In this document: one piece after another, positions 1 to 11,190 of the stretch
Layout: each line of letters starts with the position of its first letter
Numbering within the stretch: the first letter of the stretch is position 1
Source of the DNA: Achatina immaculata
Taxonomy: Eukaryota; Mollusca; Gastropoda; Stylommatophora; Achatinidae
Reading direction: 5' to 3'
Assembly: GCA_009760885.1 (NCBI GenBank)
Contig: CM019708.1
Location: 13,678,531-13,742,530, forward strand
Length of the DNA: 64,000 bases
Translations under genes and position numbers: made by a program
The notes under the pieces: model-generated
What the model saw: only the letters and a program-made list of their open reading frames with translations
Told to the model about the DNA's origin: nothing
Databases searched by the model: none

Positions 1-78
1 TTGTAGTAATAGTAGTAGTAGTAGTAGTAGTAGTGGTTGTAGTAATAGTAGTAGTAGTAGTAGTAGTGGTTGTAGTAA

Positions 79-109
<31 letters not shown>

Positions 110-197
110 TGTAGTAATAGTAGTAGTAGTAGTAGTGGTTGTAGTAGTAGTAGTAATAGTAGTAGTAGCAGTAGTAATTGTAGTAATAGTAATAGTA
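1..197 (+). repeat. GTA trinucleotide array
   Basis: Imperfect GTA/GTT repeats at the window's start. The poly-valine frame is an artefact. Confidence 0.95.
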
Positions 198-235
198 GAG
201 AAGAATAAAAAGAAAAAAGAACAACAAAAAATATA

Positions 236-600
236 CCTTTGAATGTAAATGCTACAGAAGAGTTCTTCAAATATCAATAACACAAAAAAGAACAAATATA
301 TCCGTACTACAAGAACTTAATTTTGAAGAAGGCTGGCTAGTAAAGAGGTTTAAACAAAGAAAACTTAAATATTTTGGACACATTAAACGTCATGATAATT
401 AGAGAAGACCATCTTGGCAGGGTACATAATGGGGAAAAGAAAGAGAAGAAGACCAAGGCGAAGACAGATGCAAGACATCGTTGATGATCTGGAAATGGAC
501 GCATCAGCAGCAGGGCATCTTGCTTAAAACTGAGTGGCCTACAGGAGAGCTGTTAGGGAGGCAAAGTTCCGCAAGGGACATTCAAATAACTGACTGACTG
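236..600 (+). mobile_element. LINE-A 3' fragment
   Basis: The sequence is nearly identical to the last third of the 8888-10952 copy: FECKCYRRVLQIS, then the FGHIKRHD and KRKRRRPRRRQMQD segments, with stops and small indels. The 3' end has a CTGA tetranucleotide tail where other copies have AATG. The 5' truncation joins a GTA trinucleotide array. Confidence 0.85.
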
Positions 601-604
601 AAAT

Positions 605-1049
605 GACAGTATAATCTTCACAACGCCGATAGTGAATATTGTGATGTCGCTGAAAGTTGTGTTTGCAGTGATCGTTTCTACTATATTAAAGAAATTAAAG
701 AAGATATCTCCTAGTTGCACTTAAAACTTTGACCCACCCCCCCCCCCCCACCCCACCCCAAAACCACCTCACGTGAAGCAAAAGAGCAAGAACCGTAACC
801 CAGTTCTGACACAGAACGCGAACTATAATGAACAAGTGTTCGCTTTCTGAATTTGTCATGATGAGCCATACTTCTATATATAAATATATAATCTGTTGGA
901 GGTGTTTCGACAGAAAAGAACCAGTGATTAATGTAACAGATCGTGTCATAAAACTTTTCCTTTTACAGACGTTATTTCAGCGGTTCTTGTCATACTTCTT
1001 ATTTCTTCATTTATCACATTATTTCTGCTTTTAAAAAAAGGTTCATAAT
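605..1049. other. Non-coding, no gene recognised
   Basis: AT-rich, with a poly-C stretch at 735-760. Short overlapping frames on both strands show no features of a protein. Confidence 0.6.
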
Positions 1050-1790
1050 GTGTCTGGGCAGCATTGTTTTCCAGCTCCTCCCATAGCCTGTCTGGGCGGT
1101 GTTGTTTTCCAGCTTCTTCCATAGTCTGTCTGGGCGGTGTTGTTTTCTAGCTTCTTCCATAGTCTGTCTGGGCGGTGTTGTTTTCCAGCTTCTTCCATAG
1201 TCTGTCTGGCCAGCGTTGTTTTCTAGCTTCTTCCATAGTCTATCTGGGCAGCGTTGTTTTCCAGCTTCTCCCATAGCCTGTCTGGGCGGTGTTGTTTTCC
1301 AGCTTCTCCCATAGTCTGTCTGGACAGCGTTGTTTTCCAGCTTCTCCCATAGTCTGTCTGGGCAGCGTTGTTTTCCAGCTTCTCCCATAGCCTGTCTGGG
1401 CAGCATTGTTTTCCAGCTTCTCCCATAGTCTGTCTGGCCAGCGTTGTTTTCCAGCTTCTCTCATAGTCTGTCTGGGCAGAGTTGTTTTCCAGCTTCTTCC
1501 ATAGTCTGTCTGGCCAGCGTTGTTTTCAAGCTTCTCCCATAGTCTGTCTGGGCAGCGTTGTTTTCCAGCTTCTCCCATTGTCTGTCTGGACATCATTGTT
1601 TTCCAGCTTCTCCCATTGTCTAGGCAGCGTTGTTTTCCAGCTTCTCCCATATCTGACTAGACAGCATTGTTTTCCAGCTTCTCTCATTGTCTGTTTGGAC
1701 AGCATTGTTTTCCAGCTTCTCCCATTGTCTGGGCAGCGTTGTTTTCCAGCTTCTTCCATAGTCTGTCTGGCCAGCATTGTTTTCTAACTT
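1050..1790 (-). repeat. 38-bp minisatellite, ~19 copies
   Basis: Units contain GTTGTTTTCCAGCTTCTCCC and CATAGTCTGTCTGGGCAGC with length variants. The array lies directly 3' of the LINE-C fragment. Confidence 0.92.
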
Positions 1791-2142
1791 TTCCTTCTTC
1801 TTACCTGCCTGCTTATGCCATTAGCGTCGCAGGGAGTTTCAGACATCGGTCCAGAGCAAGGTAAGAGGCCTGGGTAGCTGTCATGTTATGTTTCCTGAGT
1901 TCGTCTTTCACCCTATCTATCCACCTTATCCTTGGTCGTCCTCGCGCACTATGTACATATGCTTTAGAGTTGCATGCTCGTGTCGCTGGGTGTTCTGCAT
2001 TCATGCGTATCAAATACTCGGACCACTTAACTATGGTTTTCGATGTAGTCCTTGTCAGTGTTGTTCCCACCATTTTCCAGATTATTTCATTTCGCACTTG
2101 ATCTCTTCGTGTCCTGCCTACCACTTTTCTTAAGCACGTCAT
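1790..2142 (-). mobile_element. LINE-C C-terminal fragment
   Basis: A 109-codon open frame on the minus strand reads RTRRDQVRNEIIWKMVG, IVKWSEYLIRMNAEH, ARGRPRIRWIDRVKDEL and ALDRCLKLPATLMA. This is the post-RT DNA-contact region of a non-LTR element, similar in layout to LINE-A but a separate lineage. The 3' end is GAAGAAGG-like and adjoins the 38-bp minisatellite at 1050-1790. Confidence 0.75.
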
Positions 2143-2929
2143 CTTTCATGTTGCAATGTTTTAAAAATAAGTTTTCTAATATTTAACGAAATGATATATG
2201 TAATTATATATCGTAAAAACTACCCAAAAAATAAATTGCATGTGAAACTGTTATCCAACCCATGGAAAAAAAGGGTTCACTTTCCACACTTGCCCTGACA
2301 AATGCTCTGGTGCAGGTATCACTGAGATTCTAAACACAACACTCATTGAGACAAGTATCCTAGCTAAACAACCAGGGGTTTTCAGACTGACCATTATGTT
2401 CACTAAAACATTATCACAAAAATGATAGTTTATTTTTATGAAACGTGGAGAATACCAGTAGTTGTTCTCTCCACATAGGAAACAGTCTGTATATTTCTTT
2501 TCGGTATGACTTTTTTTTATAAATTTGTCCTTGTCACATGCCTTTAATATTCATTTTTAATTGGTCTCCAGTACAAATAATTGACAGCTGTGCTTGCGCA
2601 GTTAACATAGAAGAGGGTTTGAGCTAAAGGTTCCAGGATGAAACGGGCGTGAAGCGATGATATACCCCTTGCTATCTGCAGTAGCCATCGACTTTATTAT
2701 TTAAAAACAAAAAGCGTATTGGTAACATTGGCATTTGAATGGTTATTGGGGACTCAGCTAGAGGACATAGATTTTGTGCATGATATAGTGCTTATTAGTG
2801 GAGATGTAGAAACGATGCAACAACAACAACAACAACAACAGATGCCCTGAACTCTATGGTTAGAAAATAGGACTCGAGATCAACAAAGAAAAGAGGAACA
2901 ACAATAATTCTGTGTATCTCACAAGGAGA
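2143..2929. other. Non-coding, no gene recognised
   Basis: AT-rich. A CAA trinucleotide run at 2817-2840 is the only structure seen. Confidence 0.6.
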
Positions 2930-3480
2930 TCCGAGAAAAGAAGTTAGAACTAGAGTAGTAAAGACCTTTAAGAATATTGAGAAAATATGCAAATCAAATA
3001 TCCTAAGCACAAGAACAAAACTTAGGATATTCAATTCAAATATAATACCCATCCTTATATATGCATGCAAAAGATGGAAAACAATCAAAGAAATAGCAAA
3101 TTTGACGCGTTTGAAAACAAATGTTTAAGAAAAATATTCTCTGCATGCAATGGAAGGAATTCAAGACTAAAAGGGAGATTGAGAATGTGGCCAACAGTTT
3201 CGGCAGTGATCAAGAAAACAAGGTCGGCATATGTAAGCCAGGTGATGAGAAGAAACAACCAGAAAATCACAATTGAAGCCATCAAATGAGAGACATATGG
3301 AAAATGAAGAAGAGGCCGACCTCGAGAGTCACTAAAGAGAACTCTAAACAAGAGAGGCTAAGATGACTGGCATCAAATTCCTTGATGACATCTAGAAACT
3401 CGCCGAGAATAGAGACTCATAATGAGACACGCTTCGAGCCCTAGTTGACCCCTGACGGCCCGGGAAGTATGTAAGATGCA
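2930..3480 (+). mobile_element. LINE-B 3' fragment, degenerate
   Basis: Translates in pieces as TKLRIFNSNIIPILIYACKRWK, then FENKCLRKIFS, a VMRRNNQ segment and an arginine-rich end, interrupted by many stops. It matches the copies near 12315 and 19845. It ends with a GGGAAG-ATGTAAG-type 3' end shared by the family. Confidence 0.75.
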
Positions 3481-4059
3481 AACACAAATAGCTGCCTTTC
3501 CATTCTTTAGATTCCGGTTACAACATGGCCGAAGGGCGAATGTGACCTTTACATATTGTTCCTTTGTCTGGCTTTCTCTACGCTCTGTCTGCACCAGTTC
3601 CATTGTGTTGTTGGCTGGGAGTCCAGTTTGGCGCCCTTGCTATTGAGTTAAGTGTTTGGGGCGTCACTGTGAACTATGACTTTCAATGGCGCATGGATTT
3701 CCCTAATAGCGATCGGTATCGGGAATGATAATGATGTCTATGCCTGATACATTCCGTTGTGCTCTTGGAAGCTTGGCGCCTTAGAGATGCTTAGAGCTGG
3801 CTGTGAGTGCCGCCCTACTGCAGGCATTTGCGGAGATTGTGCATTCACCGTGCACGGATCATTGTTCGTCATTGTACATGGACGTGACGTGGGACAGTTC
3901 ATGCTCATTCCAAAAGATGTCACTGGCAGAGACGGCGGAGAAATTATGGGATGCTCTCGTTTGCTGTGATGCCGGAGCCGTACTGAACATCAGCATGAAC
4001 ATGATCATTATATCCCAGTGCGATAACGATATTTCCTCTATACCACGGAGGATGCGATG
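3481..4059. other. GC-richer unique stretch, no gene assigned
   Basis: Two overlapping plus-strand frames (3757-3969 and 3803-4081) are open and cysteine-containing, but neither has a signal peptide, splice context or recognisable motif. Confidence 0.5.
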
Positions 4060-4500
4060 TAAGAGCCCATATTTTTCTTGATCTTATGTTCTACTGAAAG
4101 GTGACGTAGTCAGAATCTTGCTCGGTCAACTAGAAGGTGACGTGGTCAGAATCTTGCTTGGTCCACTAGAAGGTGATGTGGTCAGAATCTTGCTTGGTCC
4201 ACTAGAAGGTGACGTGGTCAGAATCTTGCTTGGTCCACTAGAAGGTGACGTGGTAAGAATCTTGCTTGGTCCACTAGAGGATGATGTGGTCAGAATTTTG
4301 CTTGGTCCACTAGAAGGTGACGTGGTTAGAATCTTGGTCGGTCCACTAGAAGGTGACGTGGTCAGAATCTCGATTGGCAACCTTTCATTCCCCAGTCACA
4401 GAAGATGTCAAGTACCCTTTTCTACCCTTGTGTGATTGGTGCGCCACCGGTCTGATTCGAATACCGACCTCCCCACTGACCACTTCGCTACTCAGTCGCC
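4060..4500 (-). mobile_element. SINE with internally amplified core
   Basis: Read on the minus strand, a tRNA-like head (4405-4495, with a TTCGAATC B-box-like motif) is followed by the GGGTACTTGAC joint, then by eight 36-bp copies of the SINE core, and a tail side resembling the 48864-49140 SINE (AAATATGGGC). No clear target-site duplication was found. Confidence 0.7.
4100..4387 (-). repeat. 36-bp minisatellite made from SINE core, 8 copies
   Basis: Units begin at 4100, 4136, 4172, 4208, 4244, 4280, 4316 and 4352. On the minus strand the unit includes AGATTCTGACCACGTCACC, corresponding to TGATACTGACC in the core of the other SINEs. The period is divisible by three, which keeps both strands open. 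Confidence 0.8.
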
Positions 4501-4578
4501 CATCATCGCCTAGTAATTTATTAGAGTAAGACATTGCCAGAAAAAGACGATTAAGTACTCAATCTGTACCTGTGTGAA

Positions 4579-4731
4579 TGTAACAGAATTCTTTTAATTC
4601 TGTTCTTTATTCATTCTAAGGGATATAATGCATGGTAAATTTGGCATTTTGTCTAACTGATTGAATGACTTATTTAATTATGACGTAGATTGTTGGGGTA
4701 AAGTAAGGTCATTATTTCACTTTGAAAATCT
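4579..4731 (+). repeat. Left inverted end of foldback element
   Basis: Matches the reverse complement of 6241-6385. It starts TGTAACAG. Confidence 0.7.
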
Positions 4732-5037
4732 CCTGTTTATTACCTTGGACTAGTCCTGATCTCGGCACCAATTATACTAATTTTATAACTGAGGTCTTAG
4801 TACCTTACTAGTATAGATTTTCAACGAACTTAAATTCTTAGACTCTGAATGTACACAGACAATACAACAGTTTGAAGACCACTGACACCCGAATTTTATG
4901 GAATCAAATAAACTACGTATTTATTGTGAAAAGAATGGGAGGTGATCAGTGAGGATGAAGAATATTGATTGTAATAAATGAACAAACCACTCCTAACCTT
5001 GACGAGAGCTTGTTCGCCATATAAGGAAGGAGTGGGC

Positions 5038-5498
5038 TACACTATACTCACACTCAGACCAGCTGCCAGACATACAACACTACACTCACACTCAGACCAG
5101 CTGCCAGACATACAACACTACACTCACACTCAGACAAACTGCCAGACATATAACACTACACTCACACTCAGACAAACTGCCAGACATACAGCACTACACT
5201 CACACTCAGACCAGCTGCCAGACATATAACACTACACTCACACTCATACCAACTGCCAGACATACAGCACTACACTCACACTCAGACCAGCTGCCAGACA
5301 TACAGCACTACACTCACACTCAGACCAGCTGCCAGACATACAGCACTACACTCACACTCAGACCAGCTGCCAGACATACAGCACTACACTCACACTCAGA
5401 CCAGCTGCCAGACATACAGCACTACACTCACACTCAGACCAGCTGCCAGACATACAGCACTACACTCACACTCATACCAACTGCCAGACATACAGCAT
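5038..5498 (+). repeat. 38-bp minisatellite, ~12 copies
   Basis: Units contain CACTCAGACCAGCTGCCAGA. The array lies inside the foldback element. Confidence 0.92.
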
Positions 5499-6240
5499 GA
5501 ATGGGCATAAATGCCAACTTACATTCTCACAAGAAGCCTTTCCATGGATCCGTAAGAAAATAACACAAGTATTGTACCTTGTAAGTCCTACAATGCTTCA
5601 AAAGAACTGTTGTTACGTTCTTCAGTTCCAAGTAAACATACCTGGATCCATGGAAGGAAAACGCAACTCACATTCCATCACAAATTACTACACAATTTCC
5701 TAGAATACTGTCTAACCCATGATGATATCAAATCTCTCAACTATCTATAAAAACTCTCACTCAGTTTAATCACACAACTCAGTCACTAATCACAGGTCCA
5801 TCGCTATGACTCTCACACTTCTATATTCTATCCTAATCCCACATTCTAATCTCCGTTTAAACAACAATCAGTAATACATCCTACGTAAAAGTTCAGTGTT
5901 TAAATATCATCATCAATTTCTACTTTCCTATTTTCGTGAACATTCGTCCACGAGAAAGTCTAAATTTTGAAAATCGCCTGTTTAAGACCTTGGACTAGTC
6001 TATGAAAAACAACCTAATATTAGCTGGCCATAAAAACAAGTCTAGAAAAGGTTCAATCAAAATCTCGGGATTTCAACGTCCAAAAATGACCTTCAGTGAA
6101 AAACTAACTATAGATTCCAAATTTAACTATTAATAAAAGTATGGCAGGATAAAGTTCGCTGCTCTCCGAGATTTTCCAAGGCCTTAACTAAGCTTGAGTA
6201 AAAAAAAAATATGTCAAGGTAAATTTCATCAAACATCTCG

Positions 6241-6385
6241 GGATTTTTAAAGTGTCAAGAATGACCGTCTTTTACACCAACAGTCTACGTTATAATTAAA
6301 TAAGGGATCTAATCAGTTAGTCAAAATACCATGAATTATACCCCTTAGATAGAATAAAGGACAGAATTAAAAGAATTCTGTTACA
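6241..6385 (-). repeat. Right inverted end of foldback element
   Basis: Ends CTGTTACA and mirrors the left end across about 150 bp. Confidence 0.7.
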
Positions 6386-6489
6386 GGAAATATTTTTATC
6401 ACTTCCGGTTTGTCCGTCGAGTGCCGTTTGGTAAAATTTTCCTACTTGTTACGTTTAAAAAAAACGGTTTAATTTTTTAATTGTTTTAT

Positions 6490-7183
6490 ACCTCTATCTT
6501 AATGCAAAGAAAACTAAATTGATGACAATTGACAAAACAAACAAGGCAGCTGAAATAAATATCAATGAGGAAAAACTGGAAGAAGTGGAGAGTTTTGAAT
6601 ATCTTGGATCACTACTAACTAGTAGTGGAGATGCAATGAGGGAAATTAAAAGGACATCTATCGCTCTTCAGAAAGTAAAACAACTAAAGAATCTGTGGAG
6701 AGGAACAGACAGAACTACAAAAATAAGATTTTAAGGGTATGCATCTTTCCCATGGCAACATATGCCTGTGAGACCTGAACACTTAACAAAACAGCTGACA
6801 AACACATAAACGCCTTTGAATGTAAATGCTACAAAAGAGTTCTTCAAATACCATGGACACAAAAAAGAACAAATATATCCATACTATAAGAGCTTAATGT
6901 TGACGAAGGCTGGCTAGTGAAGAGGATTAAAGAGAGAAAACTTAAATATTTTGGACACATTAAACGTCATGATAATCCAAAGAAAACCATCTTGGAAGAG
7001 TACATAATGGAAAAAAGGAAGAGAGGAAGACCAAGGCGAAGATGGCTGCAAGACATCGCTGATAATCTGCAAATCGATGCATCAGCAGCAGGCCACCTTG
7101 TTCACAACCGAGAGGCCTACAGGAGTGCTGTTTGGGAGGCAAAGTTCCGCATGGGACATGCAAATGAATGAATGAATGAACAC
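6490..7183 (+). mobile_element. LINE-A 3' fragment with short target-site duplication
   Basis: This copy covers the region after the YADD motif, from LYLNAKKTKL-equivalent sequence to the C-terminal MGHANE and an AATG tail. In-frame stops at 6732 and a lost base break the frame into two ORFs (6519-6734 and 6917-7171). The 7-mer GTTTTAT flanks it at 6483-6489 and 7184-7190, which fits a target-site duplication. Confidence 0.85.
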
Positions 7184-7456
7184 GTTTTATTTGCGCATGT
7201 CCGGTGAACTTTCATAGTTCAGTCCGAAGAGTGCCTAACAACCGAATGAAAATGTTTTTTTTTAGAAATGTCAATATTATGTGTGATTTCCGAGGCATAC
7301 GGACAAGGCCTACGACCAGACCACTGTTCTGTAGTGTGCCCCAAGTAGATTTTGATCTATAAAACGCTATAAAACAGACTAAAGAAGTTGTTAGAAGGTT
7401 ATTTTAGATATTATTTTAGCGAGACTAGTACAAGGCGACATCGACAAGTCGATCAA

Positions 7457-7603
7457 GACCTAGCCGACAGTAAGTAGTGTGGATCTAATGTGGATCTAGA
7501 CCTAGCCGATGGTAAGTAGTGTGGATCTAATGTGGATCTAGACCTATCCGATGGTAAGTAGTGTGGATCTAATGTGGATCTAGACCTAGCCGATGGTAAG
7601 TAG
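7457..7603 (+). repeat. 42-bp repeat, ~3.5 copies
   Basis: Units contain GACCTAGCCGATGGTAAGTA and GTGTGGATCTAATGTGG. Most units include GGTAAGTA, a 5' splice-site consensus. Confidence 0.88.
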
Positions 7604-7688
7604 GAAACAATTATTGCCTAAAAACATCACAATACTCCCTTTTTCCTAAAAAAAACTCTGTATTTATGAAATCTTCATAGATTTACAG

Positions 7689-7693
<5 letters not shown>

Positions 7694-7736
<43 letters not shown>
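7694..7736. repeat. AT dinucleotide array
   Basis: Uninterrupted TA repeats. Confidence 0.95.
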
Positions 7737-7739
<3 letters not shown>

Positions 7740-8640
7740 GTATACTTCTAATGTGAATACTTTGTTACATTCACTTTTACAACTATACCACCTATACAGA
7801 TCAAGAACCACGCTTTTCGCTTTTAATTTGGCACAAAACGAAACGTCCGCGGTTTTTTTTTTCTGCTGCACGGGATGAGTTAATCACATTTCACATGTTT
7901 CATCTTGAACATCACTTCATTCTTTGTTCTAGCCTTCATCTTTTATTTGCTTTATTTCATAATTCTTCTTTGTTCATGTTCCTATTAGACAGCTCTACCT
8001 GTCATATCATTTACCTTCAAGCTTGGCATAAAATTACACTTTTTTTTTCTCGAAATCGTTTTCATTTACAGAATGCTTATTTTGTGGCAAAAACGTAATA
8101 CCATACTTTTCACTACCGTATCCTATTACTTCGAACAAAACGCGATCGAGGATAAGAACGTAAACTTTAACAAATGTGCCAACGGGTTACCTTACATTCT
8201 GGAGACTTGCAATTTTCCCTGCAACAGGAGAAACCGCTGTTGCATTGGAGATTCCTTGTGTTTCTTCCAATTGCTTTAAATGTGCTCCCAAACAATGAAA
8301 GAGGATATTTCTTTATGCGACGTCCGTAGGAAATGTTAGGATTCGGATGCTTCATTGCATGAACAGAAGAAATCTATGAATGACTGAACAAAATACTCAA
8401 ACACGCACACACTCACAGACAAATCTGGCTAGGAGTTTGTATGAGAAGCAGCTTTCAAGTACATGTTGAAAGTAAGTATATGACTCGCCTCTAACTTTAT
8501 CTCATTCTGAATTTGTAATAAGAGTTACTATGATACTTTGATTTTACTGTTTAATTGCTTTTGGCAATATACCTTCACATGTAGTGTCATTTCACCGAGA
8601 GATTTTTTTTTAAGTAGCAAATGATTTTATTACTATACTT
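7740..8640. other. Non-coding, no gene recognised
   Basis: Short frames only. Nothing beyond T-runs is visible. Confidence 0.55.
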
Positions 8641-8880
8641 TCTTATAACAGTGCGCTTTCATTTCTTTAGTGTTTTTGTCCTGGTGTTAAATTATTGTTA
8701 ACTTTTTGTTATTTTACGAGGGTGATTATAGTGTTCGTTTTGCCTGATTTATTTGATACTGCTGTAACATTTGCTGACTTTATTGTGATTTCAATGTTAC
8801 GTTTGCCCGATTTAGTGCTTTGCTGCTGTAACATTTTCTGATTTTATTGTGATTTCAATGTAACATATTTGCCTTTCGTA
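8640..8880 (+). repeat. Left part of degenerate satellite split by LINE-A
   Basis: Units of about 60 bp with TTATTGTGATTTCAATGTTAC and GCTGTAACATTT. The same unit resumes after the LINE at 10977. Confidence 0.6.
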
Positions 8881-8887
8881 GCGTCAT

Positions 8888-10952
8888 AAAATACCAGAAC
8901 AATACGGTATAGAAGTGAAAAACCGTTTCGAAATCCTGATGGCTGTACAGGAGGAGATGACACCAGATGATTTGGCTACACAGGGCAGAGATATCTTAAT
9001 AACAACAGCTAAAGACATGGTTCCAGTAAAGAAAACACATAAGAGTGGATGGAATACTGCAGGCACACTAGAACTGATAAAACAATGTAGAGAAATAAAG
9101 ACGCAATGGAAAGTGACAAACAACAACAAAGAGGAATATAAATCTTTAACAAAAGAAGTACGAAGAAACATAAGAAAAGACAAAAAATAATACATACAAG
9201 ATTGTTGTGAAAGAATAGGAGGACATCAGAAGTGTGGAAGAGATAGTGAAATGTTTAAAGAAATGAAGACATTGACGAGAAACGTCACACCTAAGCTAAA
9301 TGTAATTTGTGACAAGATGGGGAATACCTTGACAGAGACAGAGGAAATTCTAGAAATATGGAAGGAATATTGCAGAGGAATGTATTAAACAACTAACTGT
9401 GAAAGCAGAAATCAACAGTGTGAATTATTATTGGAGGAGAAAGAACCCGAACCGACAATAGAAGAAGTTTTATGGACAGTAAAGAATCTGAAAAATGGTA
9501 AATCACCAGGATGTGATGAGATAACAGCTGAATTGATTAAAGCAGGAGGAAAGGAATCTGCAACAATCTATCATGCACTATGTAAAAAGATGCATTCAGG
9601 TATTTGGCCAAAAGAATGGAAAAGAACTGTATTCATACCACTGCCAAAAAAGGGTAACTTGAAATTATGCACAAACTACAGAACTGTTTCCCTGATTAGT
9701 CACGCCAGTAAAATTCTGTTACAAATCATAGTGGGTAGACTTCTTAAGAAAATAGAAGAAGTCACTATTGTCCAAGCTGGTTTCAGGCAAGGAAGAGGAT
9801 CAAGAGATCATATATTCAATCTAAGATTAATAATAGAGAAATGCAGAGAGTTTAATGTGAATCTATATTTAGCCTTTATAGACTACTCAAAGGCATTTGA
9901 TTGTGTACAACACCAGAAACTTTGGGAAATAATGGAAAAAAAGGATTTCCAACACATTTGATACAATTAACATCACTGCTGTATCTAGACCAACAAGCAG
10001 CAGTAAGAATAAATGGTGAAACAACAACTTGGTTTGACATAAAATAAAGGGTCACCTTACTTATTTAACTTGTATACTGAAAACATAATGAGGAATGTTA
10101 GAGAAGATGTAGACAAAGAATATTACGATGCCATAACAATTGGAGGTTATGAAATACCAGAGATTAGATATGCTGATGACACAGTATTACTGTCCGCAAC
10201 ACAAAAAGGAATGGAAAAACTAATTATGTCAGTCCGTAAGAATAGTGAAGAGCAAAACCTCTATCTTAATGCTAAGAAAACTAAATTGATAACAACTGAC
10301 AAAACAAACAAGGCAGCTGATATATGTATCAGTGAGGAAAAACTGGAAGAAATGGAGAGTTTTGAATATCCTGGATCATTACTAACTAATAATGGAGATA
10401 CAATGAGGGAAATTAAAAGGAGGACATCTATGGCTCTTCAGAAAGTAAAACAACTAAAGAATCTGTGGAGAGGAACAGACAGAACTACAAAAATAAGATT
10501 TTTAAGGGCATGCATTTTTCCCATGGCAACATATGCCTATGAGACCTGTACACTTAACAAAACAGCTGACAAACACATAAATGCTTTTGAATGTAAATGC
10601 TACAGAAGAGTTCTTCAAATATCGTGGACACAAAAAAGAACAAATATATCTATACTGCAAGAGCTTAATGTTGACGAAGGCTGGCTAGTAAAGAGGATTA
10701 AAGAGAGAAAACTTAAATATTTTGGACACATTAAGCGTCATGATAATCTAGAGAAAACCGTCTTGGAGGGGTACATAATGGGAAAAAGAAAGAGAAGAAG
10801 GCCAAGACGAATATGGGTGCAAGACATCGTTGACGATCTGCAAATGAAAGCATCAGCAGCAGCAGGCCATCTTGCTCAAAACCGAGAGGCTTACAGGAGT
10901 GCTCTTAGGGAGGCAAAGTTCCGCAAGGGACATGCAAATGAATGAATGAATA
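8888..10952 (+). mobile_element. LINE-A: RTE-like non-LTR retrotransposon, 5'-truncated, reverse transcriptase broken
   Basis: This is the largest retrotransposon copy. It starts in the linker before the RT (VKNRFEIL near 8917) and has no apurinic endonuclease domain, so it is 5'-truncated. RT blocks follow in order: GKSPGCDEITAELIK near 9500, a block ending KGNLKLCTNYRTVSLI, QAGFRQGRGSRDHIFN, and motif A FIDYSKAFD near 9880. An open frame (9431-9961) then stops. The QGCILSP-type block is partly deleted near 10040, and a second open frame (10070-10945) carries the catalytic YADD near 10170 and a basic C-terminal domain (GKRKRRRPRR). The coding sequence ends almost at the element's 3' end, which has a short AATG-repeat tail. 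This tail and the minimal 3' UTR are why I call it RTE-like. The 8-bp duplication AGCGTCAT at 8880-8887 and 10953-10960 bounds the insertion exactly. It splits a degenerate satellite. Confidence 0.88.
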
Positions 10953-10976
10953 AGCGTCATTTTATTACTACATCTG

Positions 10977-11190
10977 CTAGTCTTGGAGTGATTTCAATGT
11001 TAGATTTTCTGTCTTTCTATGATTATTTTTAGTTATATCTGCTTGTCTTAGTGTGATTTCAGTGTTAGCTTTCCTGTCTTTGTATGATATTTTAGTTACA
11101 TTTTCTTGGTTTAGTGTGATTTCATTGTTACATACGCTTGCCTTAGTGTGATTTAGAAGTACATTAATACTTTTACTGTGATTTCTTCTG
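10977..11190 (+). repeat. Right part of degenerate satellite split by LINE-A
   Basis: Units include TTAGTGTGATTTCAGTGTTA and TAGTGTGATTTCATTGTTAC. Confidence 0.6.

Larger units (their letters stand above)
4579..6385. mobile_element. Foldback-like element with ~150-bp inverted ends
   Basis: The left end (4579-4731, beginning TGTAACAGAATTCTTTTAAT) is repeated in inverted orientation at 6241-6385 with small indels and substitutions. Further direct repeats lie inside, for example ACCTTGGACTAGTC near 4743 and 5988, and ATCTCGGGATTT near 6062 and 6235. The interior holds a 38-bp minisatellite (5038-5498) and no transposase ORF. Confidence 0.7.

Noticed and set aside
33..242. Poly-valine open frame
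   Set aside because: Translation of a GTA/GTT microsatellite; not a protein.
1014..1787. Several long frames with repeated NNAAQTDYGRSWK or similar
   Set aside because: All six frames are open because of the 38-bp minisatellite; no unique sequence or start context.
3757..4081. Overlapping cysteine-containing plus-strand frames
   Set aside because: Short, overlapping each other and an opposite-strand frame, with no motif or splice context.
4118..4435. Frame with repeated LLGPLEGDVVRI
   Set aside because: Comes from the 36-bp SINE-core array, whose period is divisible by three.
8712..8735. Possible mariner inverted repeat (TACGAGGGTGA)
   Set aside because: Only about 10 bp shared with the end near 52678, with no transposase or partner end nearby.
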